Shown here one piece after another: positions 1 through 6,038 of a stretch of 10,288 bases of DNA. The DNA is from Chloroflexota bacterium (GTDB taxonomy: Bacteria; Chloroflexota; Anaerolineae; Promineifilales; Promineifilaceae), in assembly GCA_024278255.1 (NCBI GenBank), contig JAJRTP010000177.1:1-10288 (forward strand), in the 5' to 3' direction. How positions within the stretch are numbered: position 1 is the stretch's first letter; each line of letters opens with the position of its first letter. The position numbers and the translations under genes are program-made. The notes beneath the pieces are model-generated. The model had not been told where the DNA came from. It worked only from the letters and a program-made list of their open reading frames with translations, and ran no database searches.

Positions 1-873
1 CATGTAAGTTAGTCCGGCGTGAATTACTTTCCAGCCTTGCGGGACACCGGGGTCTACAAATTGATGGTGTAATCCTACCGGCACAGATAACACCAGGAAC
101 AACCAGAATACTAACCGGGCCAATGGTTCGCTGAATAACTTGCCCCCCACTTGTTTGGGCACCATACCGTACCAGGAAACATAAGCCGGTAATAGCCAGA
201 AATAGACTAAGGGATGGCCGGTAAACCAGAAGAAAGTACGGGCTAATTGGGGATCAATACCCGGCGATATGCCCAGCACCCAGGGAATAATCAATACCAG
301 AATCTCAGTGGCAATACCCAACGTAGCAATTTGCCACATGACCATGGTGATAATGCTGGCCAAAGCGATGAATGGTGTTTGTACCCCTTTGTTTTCCTTA
401 CGCCAGGCGATATAAGTGGCGTAGAATCCATAACCAGCTACCCAGGAACCGACGACTACCAACGTTAAGCCGATGTAAAAGAAGATGTTGGCCTGCATAG
501 GCGGATAAAAGGTGTATAGGACGGTAGCCAGATTCATCAAAATGGGAACGGCCGCCGAAATTAACCCCAGCGTCATTAAAATCAGAGCCAGCCAATTGAC
601 CCAGGGAAAACGCAATTTACGATTCAGGCTGTGCGTAATGGCAAAAGTGAAGAAGCCGACAATAAAAAATGTTGTCCAGACTAACGCATTCATCACTGCA
701 TGAGTGGTTAGTCCCTGATAATAACTGGCAATGCCAATCTTTTGCAGGGAAGTATAGGTGTTGATACCGACGTGCTCCAATTTTTGCAGCGGTCCGAAGA
801 AGCCGCCGATAAAGAGCGCTGTCATGGCAATACCGATATTCCAGGCTGCAATTTTATTTTCTCGCGCAAACAT
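1..873 (-). CDS. cbaA: ba3-type cytochrome c oxidase subunit I, N-terminal 291 residues (cut by window start)
   Basis: This is the catalytic heme-copper subunit that reduces O2 to water at the cytoplasmic membrane and pumps protons. Translating from the ATG at 873-871 gives 291 residues open to the window edge, about half the usual length of roughly 560. Seen: YYQGLTTHAV with His58 (low-spin heme ligand), GHPLVYFWLLPAY with His220 and Tyr224 (CuB ligand and the cross-linked Tyr), and VGLHHQF with His269-His270 (CuB ligands). The CuB residues sit 13 positions before their Thermus thermophilus ba3 equivalents (H233, Y237, H282/H283, from memory). Seven hydrophobic segments are visible. A strong Shine-Dalgarno (AGGAGG) lies 8 bases before the start. 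It is last of the three oxidase genes seen, 30 bases after subunit II. The match is to the B-type (ba3) family rather than aa3 or cbb3. Confidence 0.96.
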   Translation of the reverse strand, partial: MFARENKIAAWNIGIAMTALFIGGFFGPLQKLEHVGINTYTSLQKIGIASYYQGLTTHAVMNALVWTTFFIVGFFTFAITHSLNRKLRFPWVNWLALILMTLGLISAAVPILMNLATVLYTFYPPMQANIFFYIGLTLVVVGSWVAGYGFYATYIAWRKENKGVQTPFIALASIITMVMWQIATLGIATEILVLIIPWVLGISPGIDPQLARTFFWFTGHPLVYFWLLPAYVSWYGMVPKQVGGKLFSEPLARLVFWLFLVLSVPVGLHHQFVDPGVPQGWKVIHAGLTYM

Positions 874-903
874 AGAATTTCCTCCTAAAGTTGACATGGT
901 TGG

Positions 904-1386
904 TTACGGTTCCACAACCACTGTGCCATACATCGTTTGATGGCCTACACCACAATACTCGTTACAAACAAAAGTGTACTCTCCCGGTTCATCGAAGGTT
1001 AGAGTCAATGTAGATACCTCTCCGGGAACCACCATCATATTAACGTTGGTTTGTTGTACGTTGAAGCCGTGCTGCACATCTTTTGATGTTACGTAAAATG
1101 TTACAGTGGAACCAACGGGAACCGTGATACGATTCGGCAGGAATGTCCACGTCTGGGCCAGGATATATGCTTCGTATTTGTTTGGCGCCAGTTCGCGCAC
1201 CCGCTCATCAACAGGTGCGCCCCACGGGGATGGGGGCGTGGCTACTGTATTGGGGTCTACCTCCATAAATGGTTCGGGTACCTGAATACCATAGGCAAAA
1301 CCACTCACCATGACGAGTCCCGCAAAAACAGTTATGAGAATAATAGTAAAAATAACGTAGTTTCTTTCTCGACGATCTATATGCAT
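904..1386 (-). CDS. cbaB: ba3-type cytochrome c oxidase subunit II with CuA site
   Basis: This subunit accepts electrons from cytochrome c through a binuclear CuA centre on the outer face of the membrane. The 160-residue protein has one N-terminal membrane segment (about 10-33), a short linker, and a cupredoxin domain (about 75-160). The CuA ligands are all visible: His106 in DVQHGF, then Cys141, Glu143, Cys145, His149 and Met152 in CNEYCGVGHQTMYG. Length fits the compact ba3 subunit II (168 residues in Thermus, from memory). I chose the ATG at 1386-1384 (MHIDRRERNY) over the upstream in-frame ATG at 1434, because the longer form would overlap nearly all of the C-terminal part of subunit IIa and adds residues unlike the family. 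GGAG and AGGA lie just before the chosen start, two bases after the subunit IIa stop codon, so translation is probably coupled. Confidence 0.95.
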   Translation of the reverse strand: MHIDRRERNYVIFTIILITVFAGLVMVSGFAYGIQVPEPFMEVDPNTVATPPSPWGAPVDERVRELAPNKYEAYILAQTWTFLPNRITVPVGSTVTFYVTSKDVQHGFNVQQTNVNMMVVPGEVSTLTLTFDEPGEYTFVCNEYCGVGHQTMYGTVVVEP

Positions 1387-1388
1387 TC

Positions 1389-1520
1389 CTAATTCGCTCC
1401 TCGTGACAACAGCGTCAGGTAGACGCTGCCCCACAATGCAATGATTAAGAGGATGAATATGATCATGATGACCACGGTCCCTTGGGGAGTCTTGTACCTT
1501 TTCTTATCCTTATCTTCCAT
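1389..1520 (-). CDS. cbaD: ba3-type cytochrome c oxidase subunit IIa (43-residue single-helix protein)
   Basis: This small gene is easily missed. It translates as MEDKDKKRYKTPQGTVV followed by a hydrophobic helix (about residues 15-38) and a short basic tail ending SRGAN. In ba3 oxidases, subunit IIa supplies the membrane helix that stands in for the first helix missing from the short subunit II. The Thermus protein has the same plan: charged N-terminus, one helix, 34 residues (from memory). Supporting the call are a clear Shine-Dalgarno (GGAGGTG) 6 bases before the ATG, and a stop codon two bases before the subunit II start, the expected IIa-II-I gene order. The assignment rests on position and topology, since so short a helix carries little sequence signature. 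Confidence 0.88.
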   Translation of the reverse strand: MEDKDKKRYKTPQGTVVIMIIFILLIIALWGSVYLTLLSRGAN

Positions 1521-1563
1521 AGAACACCTCCATTCTAAAAACAACTCCCAAACAATATTTTTA

Positions 1564-1625
1564 CGTATTGCGTATTACGTATTGCGTAAAAAGTTGTCTT
1601 TACGCAATACGTAATACGCAATACG
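1564..1625. repeat. Perfect 27-bp inverted repeat with 8-base loop, built from an 11-mer
   Basis: The arms 1564-1590 and 1599-1625 are exact reverse complements over 27 bases, with loop AAGTTGTC. Each arm is itself two copies of CGTATTGCGTA separated by TTA, so the 11-mer occurs four times in 62 bases. It lies in the 110-base gap between the SCO1 gene and subunit IIa, inside the otherwise tight minus-strand operon. No T-run follows on the minus strand, so it is not a standard intrinsic terminator. A dispersed REP/MITE-type element or an mRNA processing or attenuation hairpin separating SCO expression from oxidase expression is more likely (inference). Confidence 0.95.
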
Positions 1626-1630
1626 CTTGA

Positions 1631-2287
1631 TCACTCGCGTAATAAATGCTCTACGTCCTGGGCAATATCTTCTCCTGGTGTTTCAAAGGGGAAGAGCAGA
1701 CGTAATTTTCCCTCCTTGTCCAGCGCGGCTACGGTCGCTGTGTGGGCTAACAGATAGCCTGTTTCTACTGTTCCTTCTTCTTTCTCAAAAAAGATGCCAA
1801 AGGGTGCGGTCACGGTGATAATTTCGTCTTCTGTGCCGGTCAGACCAATAAAATTGGGGTTAAAGTGCTGTACATATTCTTGTAACACTTCCCAGGTATC
1901 CCGTTCCGGGTCCAGGGTAATCATGATGACCTGGACGTCGTCTGCTTTATTGCCCAGTTTTTCCATGGCCATTTTTAATTCCACCATGGTTGCCGGACAA
2001 ACATCGGGGCAAAAGGTGTAGCCGAAGTAAATCAGAACGACTTTGTCCCGATAGTCAATCAGGCTGACGGGTTCGCCGCCGGGGCCGGTGAGGGTGAAGT
2101 TGGTCATGGGCTGGCTGGAACTGATGGTGGAGCCGTGATATTGGTAGGGGATGATCATTTGTAGCAATAAATATCCCAGACCAATGCCGACGACGAGACT
2201 TACCAGGGCGATGATGATTGTTTTATTGCGGGAGCGGGTTTTGGGTTCCTGATCCGCTTCCGGGGTGGTTGTGGAGACGTTATTCAT
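1631..2287 (-). CDS. SCO1/SenC-family copper chaperone for cytochrome oxidase CuA assembly
   Basis: SCO proteins are membrane-anchored thioredoxin-fold proteins that bind copper and help build CuA in oxidase subunit II. The 218-residue product has a polar cytoplasmic N-terminus, one membrane helix (about 23-46), then an outward-facing domain. All copper-binding residues are present: Cys93 and Cys97 in GYTFCPDVCPATM, and His182 in LLAHTATV. The family signature ITLDPERDT is at 123-131. It sits directly upstream of the CuA-containing oxidase genes, matching its role. The start at 2287 is the first ATG and gives a normal N-terminus, but no convincing Shine-Dalgarno precedes it. A small hairpin lies 13 bases upstream instead. 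Confidence 0.94.
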   Translation of the reverse strand: MNNVSTTTPEADQEPKTRSRNKTIIIALVSLVVGIGLGYLLLQMIIPYQYHGSTISSSQPMTNFTLTGPGGEPVSLIDYRDKVVLIYFGYTFCPDVCPATMVELKMAMEKLGNKADDVQVIMITLDPERDTWEVLQEYVQHFNPNFIGLTGTEDEIITVTAPFGIFFEKEEGTVETGYLLAHTATVAALDKEGKLRLLFPFETPGEDIAQDVEHLLRE

Positions 2288-2300
2288 AATTTCACATAGT

Positions 2301-2317
2301 GCGATTTGAAAAATCGC
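2301..2317. repeat. Short hairpin GCGATTT-GAA-AAATCGC upstream of the SCO1 start
   Basis: Seven-base perfect arms with a 3-base loop lie between the two SCO genes, 13 bases before the SCO1 ATG on the transcribed minus strand. The same GCGATTTG...AAATCGC core recurs at 7896-7922, again just upstream of a minus-strand gene start. This suggests a small dispersed repeat family or a translation-affecting RNA hairpin (inference). Confidence 0.7.
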
Positions 2318-2326
2318 GTTACCAAG

Positions 2327-3034
2327 TTAACGAGGCGGGTAGCAAAGGAAGAGATGGGCGGCCTCGTAACCGATTTTGGCAGCGCCATTGCTGTTTTGTG
2401 CTTCTTCTACTAATAAGCCGATGTCTCGCAGCATAATGTCTATTTCGGGCACGGCCGTTCTATACTCCGCCCGCATAATGCCATTGCCATCAATCAGCAT
2501 AAAACCGGGGTCCAGATCAAACGCGCCATCTTCCTGCTGTTGGTAAAAAAGGCTGAACCCGCCGCCAATCACCGATTTCAGCATGGCTGGAGACCCGGTG
2601 GCAAACACCCACTGGTCCGGGTTGGCGCCTAGCGATTGGGCATATTCAGTCAGAACTTCCGGCGTGTCATGTTCCGGGTCTACGGAAATGGTGACCAGTT
2701 TGATGGGTATGTCTACGGCCGTCACTTCATCCAGACGATTTTGTACCTGGGCCATCACCTCATCCGTTTGAGCGCATTCCTCACAGTTGGTATACGTAAA
2801 GTTGTATAGCACAATTTGACCGCGCAAATCTTCATTAGAAATCTGGTTGCCATTTTGGTCGGTTAAAGCAAAGCCAGGCGCCAGGGTGATGCGGGGCAGC
2901 ACTAAAATCGGTTGAAAAACCACAAAGCTGATGATAGCCGCCGCCATGATAAAAAGAATGGTAAACAGAATGAGCCAAATCGGCGCTAACCCCCTTTTAC
3001 CCGAACGTTCTGGTTGGGACGCAGTTGTGGTCAT
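2327..3034 (-). CDS. SCO-like thioredoxin-fold membrane protein with CxxC and no copper-ligand His
   Basis: This 235-residue protein has a polar N-terminus, a membrane helix (about 18-42) and a SCO/thioredoxin-like domain (about 52-212) containing TISVDPEHDTPE (115-126), a typical SCO signature. It differs from its neighbour in the active site: NCEEC (Cys84, Cys87) replaces the CxxxC copper motif. The family His is absent too; the equivalent position, in DLDPGFMLID, appears to be Leu174. It is therefore more likely a thiol-disulfide reductase that keeps SCO1 or CuA cysteines reduced than a copper chaperone (inference). A C-terminal extension ends AAHLFLCYPPR and adds a lone Cys231. Its ATG overlaps the regulator's stop codon (ATGA), indicating translational coupling. 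A weak AGAGGA ribosome site precedes the start. Confidence 0.88.
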   Translation of the reverse strand: MTTTASQPERSGKRGLAPIWLILFTILFIMAAAIISFVVFQPILVLPRITLAPGFALTDQNGNQISNEDLRGQIVLYNFTYTNCEECAQTDEVMAQVQNRLDEVTAVDIPIKLVTISVDPEHDTPEVLTEYAQSLGANPDQWVFATGSPAMLKSVIGGGFSLFYQQQEDGAFDLDPGFMLIDGNGIMRAEYRTAVPEIDIMLRDIGLLVEEAQNSNGAAKIGYEAAHLFLCYPPR

Positions 3035-3549
3035 ATCTTGTCCTCTGCCAACAACGGGGTTCTCATAACCGTAATAGTCTCTCTGCCAATTAAATAAGGA
3101 ATACCATCCCGCCTATCTTTCGAGCGTGGAGATTTCATTAAAAGTTCGGCTTCTTCTACCAATTGCGCCAGGGTAGCTTCCTGCAACTGCTGCATCAGAC
3201 TCAACTGCAAGCGTCCCCAAAAATCATGGCCGGGGCAAAAACGGTCCCGTTTGCATTCCTGGGGCCGGATCAGGCAAACGTTCAAACATATCGGGCCGTC
3301 TACAGCTTCTACAATGTGCAGTAAATTGATTTGGTCAACCTGCTTTCCCAAAGCTAACCCGCCGCCAGGGCCGGCCTGGGTACGCACCAGATCGGCCTTG
3401 CTCAAGTCAACCGCGATTTTGTGCAAAAATGATTTAGGGACATCTGTTCGGACAGACATCCGTTGGGCTGACATGAATTCACCTTCATGCAAACCCAACT
3501 CAATCATCATGCGTACTGCGTAATCCACGCGCCGACTAATTTGAAACAT
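3031..3549 (-). CDS. Rrf2-family Fe-S transcriptional regulator, NsrR-like
   Basis: Rrf2 regulators bind DNA as winged-helix dimers and sense NO, iron or redox state through a cluster. The 172-residue product opens with MFQISRRVDYAVRMM, the classic Rrf2 start. The winged helix spans about 1-66, with the GPGGGLALG wing at 60-68. Four cysteines follow: Cys88, Cys92, Cys99 and Cys105. The last three are spaced like NsrR ligands, and Asp9 matches the position of the Asp ligand known in Streptomyces NsrR. A roughly 35-residue C-terminal extension has no visible motif. I chose the ATG at 3549-3547; the open frame extends to 3633, but those extra 28 residues are unlike the family and cross the control region. 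It is first in the oxidase operon. Whether it senses NO or only Fe-S/redox status cannot be decided from sequence. Confidence 0.9.
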   Translation of the reverse strand: MFQISRRVDYAVRMMIELGLHEGEFMSAQRMSVRTDVPKSFLHKIAVDLSKADLVRTQAGPGGGLALGKQVDQINLLHIVEAVDGPICLNVCLIRPQECKRDRFCPGHDFWGRLQLSLMQQLQEATLAQLVEEAELLMKSPRSKDRRDGIPYLIGRETITVMRTPLLAEDKI

Positions 3550-3592
3550 AGATAATGTAGACCTATTTACTCCATAATTCCGATGCCGGTAA

Positions 3593-3598
3593 TTTATC
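3593..3598 (-). promoter_or_regulatory. Possible -10 element for the leftward Rrf2-SCO-oxidase operon
   Basis: On the minus strand the hexamer GATAAA (4 of 6 to TATAAT) would put the transcription start near 3586. The upstream CRP-type dyad is then centred at about -40.5, an activator position. No recognisable -35 is present, which fits an activator-dependent promoter but also weakens the call. Confidence 0.3.
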
Positions 3599-3618
3599 CT
3601 ACACTCATAATTGAGATT

Positions 3619-3634
3619 AGTGATAAATGTCACA
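3619..3634. promoter_or_regulatory. CRP-type dyad, AGTGA-N6-TCACA
   Basis: The sequence AGTGATAAATGTCACA matches the Crp consensus TGTGA-N6-TCACA at 9 of 10 positions. It is the dyad nearest the Rrf2 gene and is centred at 3626.5, upstream of its start. The likely ligand is the Crp/Fnr protein encoded at 4484-5173 (inference). Confidence 0.6.
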
Positions 3635-3641
3635 ATATATT

Positions 3642-3657
3642 TATGACATTTGTCATA
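3642..3657. promoter_or_regulatory. CRP/FNR-type dyad, TATGA-N6-TCATA
   Basis: TATGACATTTGTCATA is nearly symmetric and matches TGTGA-N6-TCACA at 8 of 10 positions, with mirror-image changes. It can also be read as TGAC-N4-GTCA, the spacing used by FNR/DNR-type regulators. Its centre, 3649.5, is 23 bases from the left dyad and 50 from the right one. Confidence 0.55.
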
Positions 3658-3691
3658 TGTGAATACCTGAATATGAAACGGACTGCTCCGT

Positions 3692-3707
3692 TGTGACTTG
3701 TTTCACA
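3692..3707. promoter_or_regulatory. Perfect CRP-consensus dyad, TGTGA-N6-TCACA
   Basis: TGTGACTTGTTTCACA matches the Escherichia coli Crp consensus at all ten defined positions. It is centred at 3699.5, about 41 bases before the predicted start of rightward transcription, the class II activator position. It stands upstream of the DUF3307 and Crp/Fnr genes, so positive autoregulation is the simplest model. Confidence 0.75.
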
Positions 3708-3728
3708 GCCAGATCAGACAAATTCTTT

Positions 3729-3734
3729 TATAGT
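3729..3734 (+). promoter_or_regulatory. -10 element of the rightward DUF3307-Crp promoter
   Basis: TATAGT matches TATAAT at 5 of 6 positions. The hexamer 17 bases upstream (CAGCCA) is a poor -35, so the promoter probably needs the activator bound at 3692-3707. The predicted start near 3741 gives a leader of about 56 bases before the ATG at 3797. Confidence 0.5.
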
Positions 3735-3796
3735 GGCATTAAGAAACGGGAGCAGTTCCGAGAATTGGAGAAAACGAAATTATTTTAGGAGCAGCA

Positions 3797-4474
3797 ATGA
3801 TTGCAGCTATGTTTTTAGCTCATCTGGTGGGCGATTATATTTTGCAGTGGGACAGTTTGGCCGCCTGGAAGAGTCAGTCTCTGAGCGGGGCTGCCTTTCA
3901 CAGTTTGATTGTTCTGGCGACGACCTGGCTGTTCGCCTTGCTTATCAATCCGGCCTGGTGGCCTTGGGTTCTGTTTATTGGGGTATGGCACTTTGTGATT
4001 GATGCTTCTCAGTTATGGGTCAAGCTGCCGGTCTCTCCGCTGGCCCGGTTTATGCTGGATCAATTGGCTCATTTTGTGGTTATTTTGTTGGCGTTGTCGG
4101 TGAGCGGTTATCTGGACCAGGCGGCCTGGCAAGCTGGCTGGCAGCCAGAAAAGGCGCTGCTTTATTTGCTGCCGTTTGCTTTTGTCACGATGCCGGCCTG
4201 GGTGGTGGTGAAGTTTACTGCTTATGGTCTGGTGAAAGGAACAGCGCCTGACTTTGGGGACAATAGCAAATATCTGGGGATGATGGAGCGCATTTTGATA
4301 ATGGTTTTTGTCGCGCTGGGGCAGTTTTATCTGGTTCCGCTGGTCATCTTGCCCCGTTTTGCTTTGGAATGGCTGGAAGTGGTGCGGTGGGAAGACACGG
4401 CCGTATACCTCGCCGAATTGTTAGCCAGTGTCACCCTGGCTGTCGCTGCCGGTTTGATTTTACGGATGATATAA
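3797..4474 (+). CDS. DUF3307-family multi-pass membrane protein
   Basis: The function of DUF3307 proteins is not established to my knowledge. The 225-residue product has several hydrophobic segments (about 34-50, 55-72, 86-105, 120-145, 163-185 and 202-222). It carries the polar signature of the family: His9, Gly12-Asp13 and Gln17 in HLVGDYILQ, His35, His65 with Asp69 in HFVID, and Asp88-Gln89 with His92 in LDQLAH. Near the C-terminus GMMERILI resembles the conserved end of longer family members. The ATG at 3797 is preceded by AGGAG. The Crp/Fnr gene follows after 9 bases, so the two are almost certainly cotranscribed, and the product may act in whatever response that regulator controls (inference). 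The intramembrane His/Asp pattern hints at ion or metal handling or catalysis, but that is speculation. Confidence 0.82.
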   Translation: MIAAMFLAHLVGDYILQWDSLAAWKSQSLSGAAFHSLIVLATTWLFALLINPAWWPWVLFIGVWHFVIDASQLWVKLPVSPLARFMLDQLAHFVVILLALSVSGYLDQAAWQAGWQPEKALLYLLPFAFVTMPAWVVVKFTAYGLVKGTAPDFGDNSKYLGMMERILIMVFVALGQFYLVPLVILPRFALEWLEVVRWEDTAVYLAELLASVTLAVAAGLILRMI

Positions 4475-4483
4475 AAAACCAAC

Positions 4484-5173
4484 ATGATGAACCTCATACC
4501 TTTTCTCAAACAGACACCGCTGTACCAGAATATGACAGACGCCCAGTTAAAGCAGGTCAGTCAGGATGTGATCACGCGCCGCTATACTCAAGGGGCGATC
4601 ATCTTTAATGAAGGCGATCCGGGGGAGGTGCTGTACATGATCCAGACCGGGCAGGTGCGTATCTTTATTCACGGCCTGGATGGTACCGAGAATTCGGTCA
4701 TCCTGTTTGGCCGGCCGGGGGATATTTTTGGCGAACTGGCAGTGATTGACGGGCTGCCTCGCTCAGCCACGGCCGTTGCCCTGGACGACACGACTTTGCT
4801 CACGATCAATCGGGAAGCATTCCGCCAGCATATGCGCCACCTGCCCCAACTGGCTTACAATTTCATGCAGGAAATGACGCGGCGGGTGCGTTATACTACC
4901 CAACAGATAAACAGCCTGACCTCGCTGCCGGTTTCCCAACGGCTGGCGCGGCAGTTGGTGGAACTGGCTCAGGATTACGGCCGTGTCACTCCCAAAGGCG
5001 TTACCATCCACATTCCCCTGACCCAACAACATTTAGCCAGTCTGATTGGCGCCACCCGTGAAAGCATCAACAAAAGCCTGCGCGATTTCCGGCAGCGTAA
5101 CTGGATATTGATCACGCACGGCCGTATCACCATTCTTGATCCGGATGCGCTGCGGGCACAGACGGCCGTATAA
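4484..5173 (+). CDS. Crp/Fnr-family transcriptional regulator with probable cyclic-nucleotide pocket
   Basis: This 229-residue regulator has an N-terminal cNMP-binding beta-roll (about 8-120), a dimerisation helix (about 122-145) and a C-terminal winged helix (about 150-225). The phosphate-binding cassette FGELAVIDGLPRSATA (82-97) keeps Glu84, Arg93 and Ser94. In the dimer helix, Thr138-Thr139 align with Thr127-Ser128 of E. coli Crp, which touch cAMP, so cyclic-nucleotide binding is plausible. No N-terminal Cys cluster is present, so it is not an Fe-S FNR. The recognition region is LASLIGATRESINKSLRDF (184-202), with the ATRE-N core typical of Crp-like proteins. The ATG at 4484 and the adjacent one at 4487 are equally possible starts, and the ribosome site is weak. 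It probably binds the three dyads at 3619-3707. Confidence 0.92.
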   Translation: MMNLIPFLKQTPLYQNMTDAQLKQVSQDVITRRYTQGAIIFNEGDPGEVLYMIQTGQVRIFIHGLDGTENSVILFGRPGDIFGELAVIDGLPRSATAVALDDTTLLTINREAFRQHMRHLPQLAYNFMQEMTRRVRYTTQQINSLTSLPVSQRLARQLVELAQDYGRVTPKGVTIHIPLTQQHLASLIGATRESINKSLRDFRQRNWILITHGRITILDPDALRAQTAV

Positions 5174-5208
5174 ATCATTAAGGATCAGTAACAGCCACGC
5201 GCTTCTCC

Positions 5209-5237
5209 TTGTATCTGATTTCCTCTCTTTCTACAAT
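5209..5237 (+). promoter_or_regulatory. Sigma70-type promoter for the YceI gene
   Basis: TTGTAT (5209-5214, 4 of 6) and TACAAT (5232-5237, 5 of 6) are separated by exactly 17 bases, within the 143-base gap after the Crp/Fnr gene. The predicted start near 5244 leaves a leader of about 73 bases. No CRP-type dyad was found beside it. Confidence 0.55.
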
Positions 5238-5316
5238 GGGCCAATTCTAAAAACGTCATGCCTGATCACGTCTTCACATGTCGTGCATCACGCCGCAAAT
5301 AAGGAAGGAATAACAA

Positions 5317-6030
5317 ATGAATGATCGTGCCTTGAAATTTGGCTTGATTTTTGTGGGTATCGGCGCCGTTCTGGCCCTTTTCGCTGCTTTTGCCGGCGAG
5401 ACGTTCCGCGCTCCCAAAGAAGCCAGCGCCCCGATTCAAAGTACCCCTTTGGCGCTGAATACACCGGCTGCCGCTGACGGCGCTTCTGCCGCCGGATTGA
5501 CTATCTACGAAATCAAGCCGGAAGAGTCTGAAGTCAGTTTTACGTTGGGAGAGATTTTACGCGGCGTGCCTACGGCCGTCATCGGCAAAACAGATCAGGT
5601 GGCCGGGCAGATAGCCTTTGATTTTGAGGATTTTTCCACGGTAAAAGTAGGGACGATTCAAATCAATGCCCGCACTTTGCTCACCGACAATAACTTCCGC
5701 AACAAAGCCATCCGTAACCGTATCCTGTTTACCGACGCTTTCGAGTTCATCACCTTTGAACCCACGGCCGTAACCGGCCTGCCGGACAGTATTGAGATTG
5801 GCGAACTAGTGGAATTTCAGATCACCGGCAATTTGACAGTGCGGGATACGACCAGCGAAGTGACTTTTGCCGTGACAGCAACGGCCGTATCCCCCGACCG
5901 CATCGAAGGCACAGCCACCGCCACTGTCATGCGCCGGCAATTTAACCTGCAAATCCCCTCTGTTAGCGGCGTCGCCGACGTAGACGAAGAAGTTATCCTG
6001 GAGATTGATTTTGTGGCCGAAGCGGAGTGA
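5317..6030 (+). CDS. Membrane-anchored YceI-family lipocalin-like protein
   Basis: YceI proteins are secreted or periplasmic beta-barrel proteins thought to bind polyisoprenoid-type amphiphiles. Their exact role is often unknown. The 237-residue product has an N-terminal hydrophobic anchor (about 9-27), a low-complexity Ala/Pro linker (about 32-60) and the YceI domain (about 62-234). Family features include IKPEESEVSFTLGE near the start of the barrel, NNFRNKAIRNRIL (125-137) before FEFITFEPT, and ITGNLTVRDTTSEVTF in the middle. No lipobox Cys is present, so it is an anchored or cleaved secreted protein rather than a lipoprotein. A good Shine-Dalgarno (AAGGAAGG) precedes the ATG. Three ACGGCCGT octamers fall inside it, each read as Thr-Ala-Val, the third at domain position 189-191. 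Confidence 0.92.
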   Translation: MNDRALKFGLIFVGIGAVLALFAAFAGETFRAPKEASAPIQSTPLALNTPAAADGASAAGLTIYEIKPEESEVSFTLGEILRGVPTAVIGKTDQVAGQIAFDFEDFSTVKVGTIQINARTLLTDNNFRNKAIRNRILFTDAFEFITFEPTAVTGLPDSIEIGELVEFQITGNLTVRDTTSEVTFAVTATAVSPDRIEGTATATVMRRQFNLQIPSVSGVADVDEEVILEIDFVAEAE

Positions 6031-6038
6031 TCGATGTA

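Noticed and set aside
398..940. Several short frames inside the oxidase subunit I region on both strands
   Set aside because: All are shadows. The minus-strand frame from 873 carries every heme and CuB ligand expected.
1387..1434. Upstream start for oxidase subunit II
   Set aside because: It would overlap the subunit IIa coding region almost to the membrane helix and adds non-family residues. The ATG at 1386 has ribosome-site sequence and coupling spacing.
1564..1625. Intrinsic terminator after the SCO1 gene
   Set aside because: The stem is strong, but no T-run follows it on the minus strand, and the oxidase genes downstream share the operon's function.
3550..3633. N-terminal extension of the Rrf2 regulator in the same open frame
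   Set aside because: The family begins at MFQISRRVDYAV. The extra residues are unlike any Rrf2 protein and overlap the CRP-type dyad at 3619-3634.
5174..5316. CRP-type dyad upstream of the YceI gene
   Set aside because: I looked for TGTGA-N6-TCACA-like symmetry and found only partial half-sites around 5265-5290, below what I would call a site.
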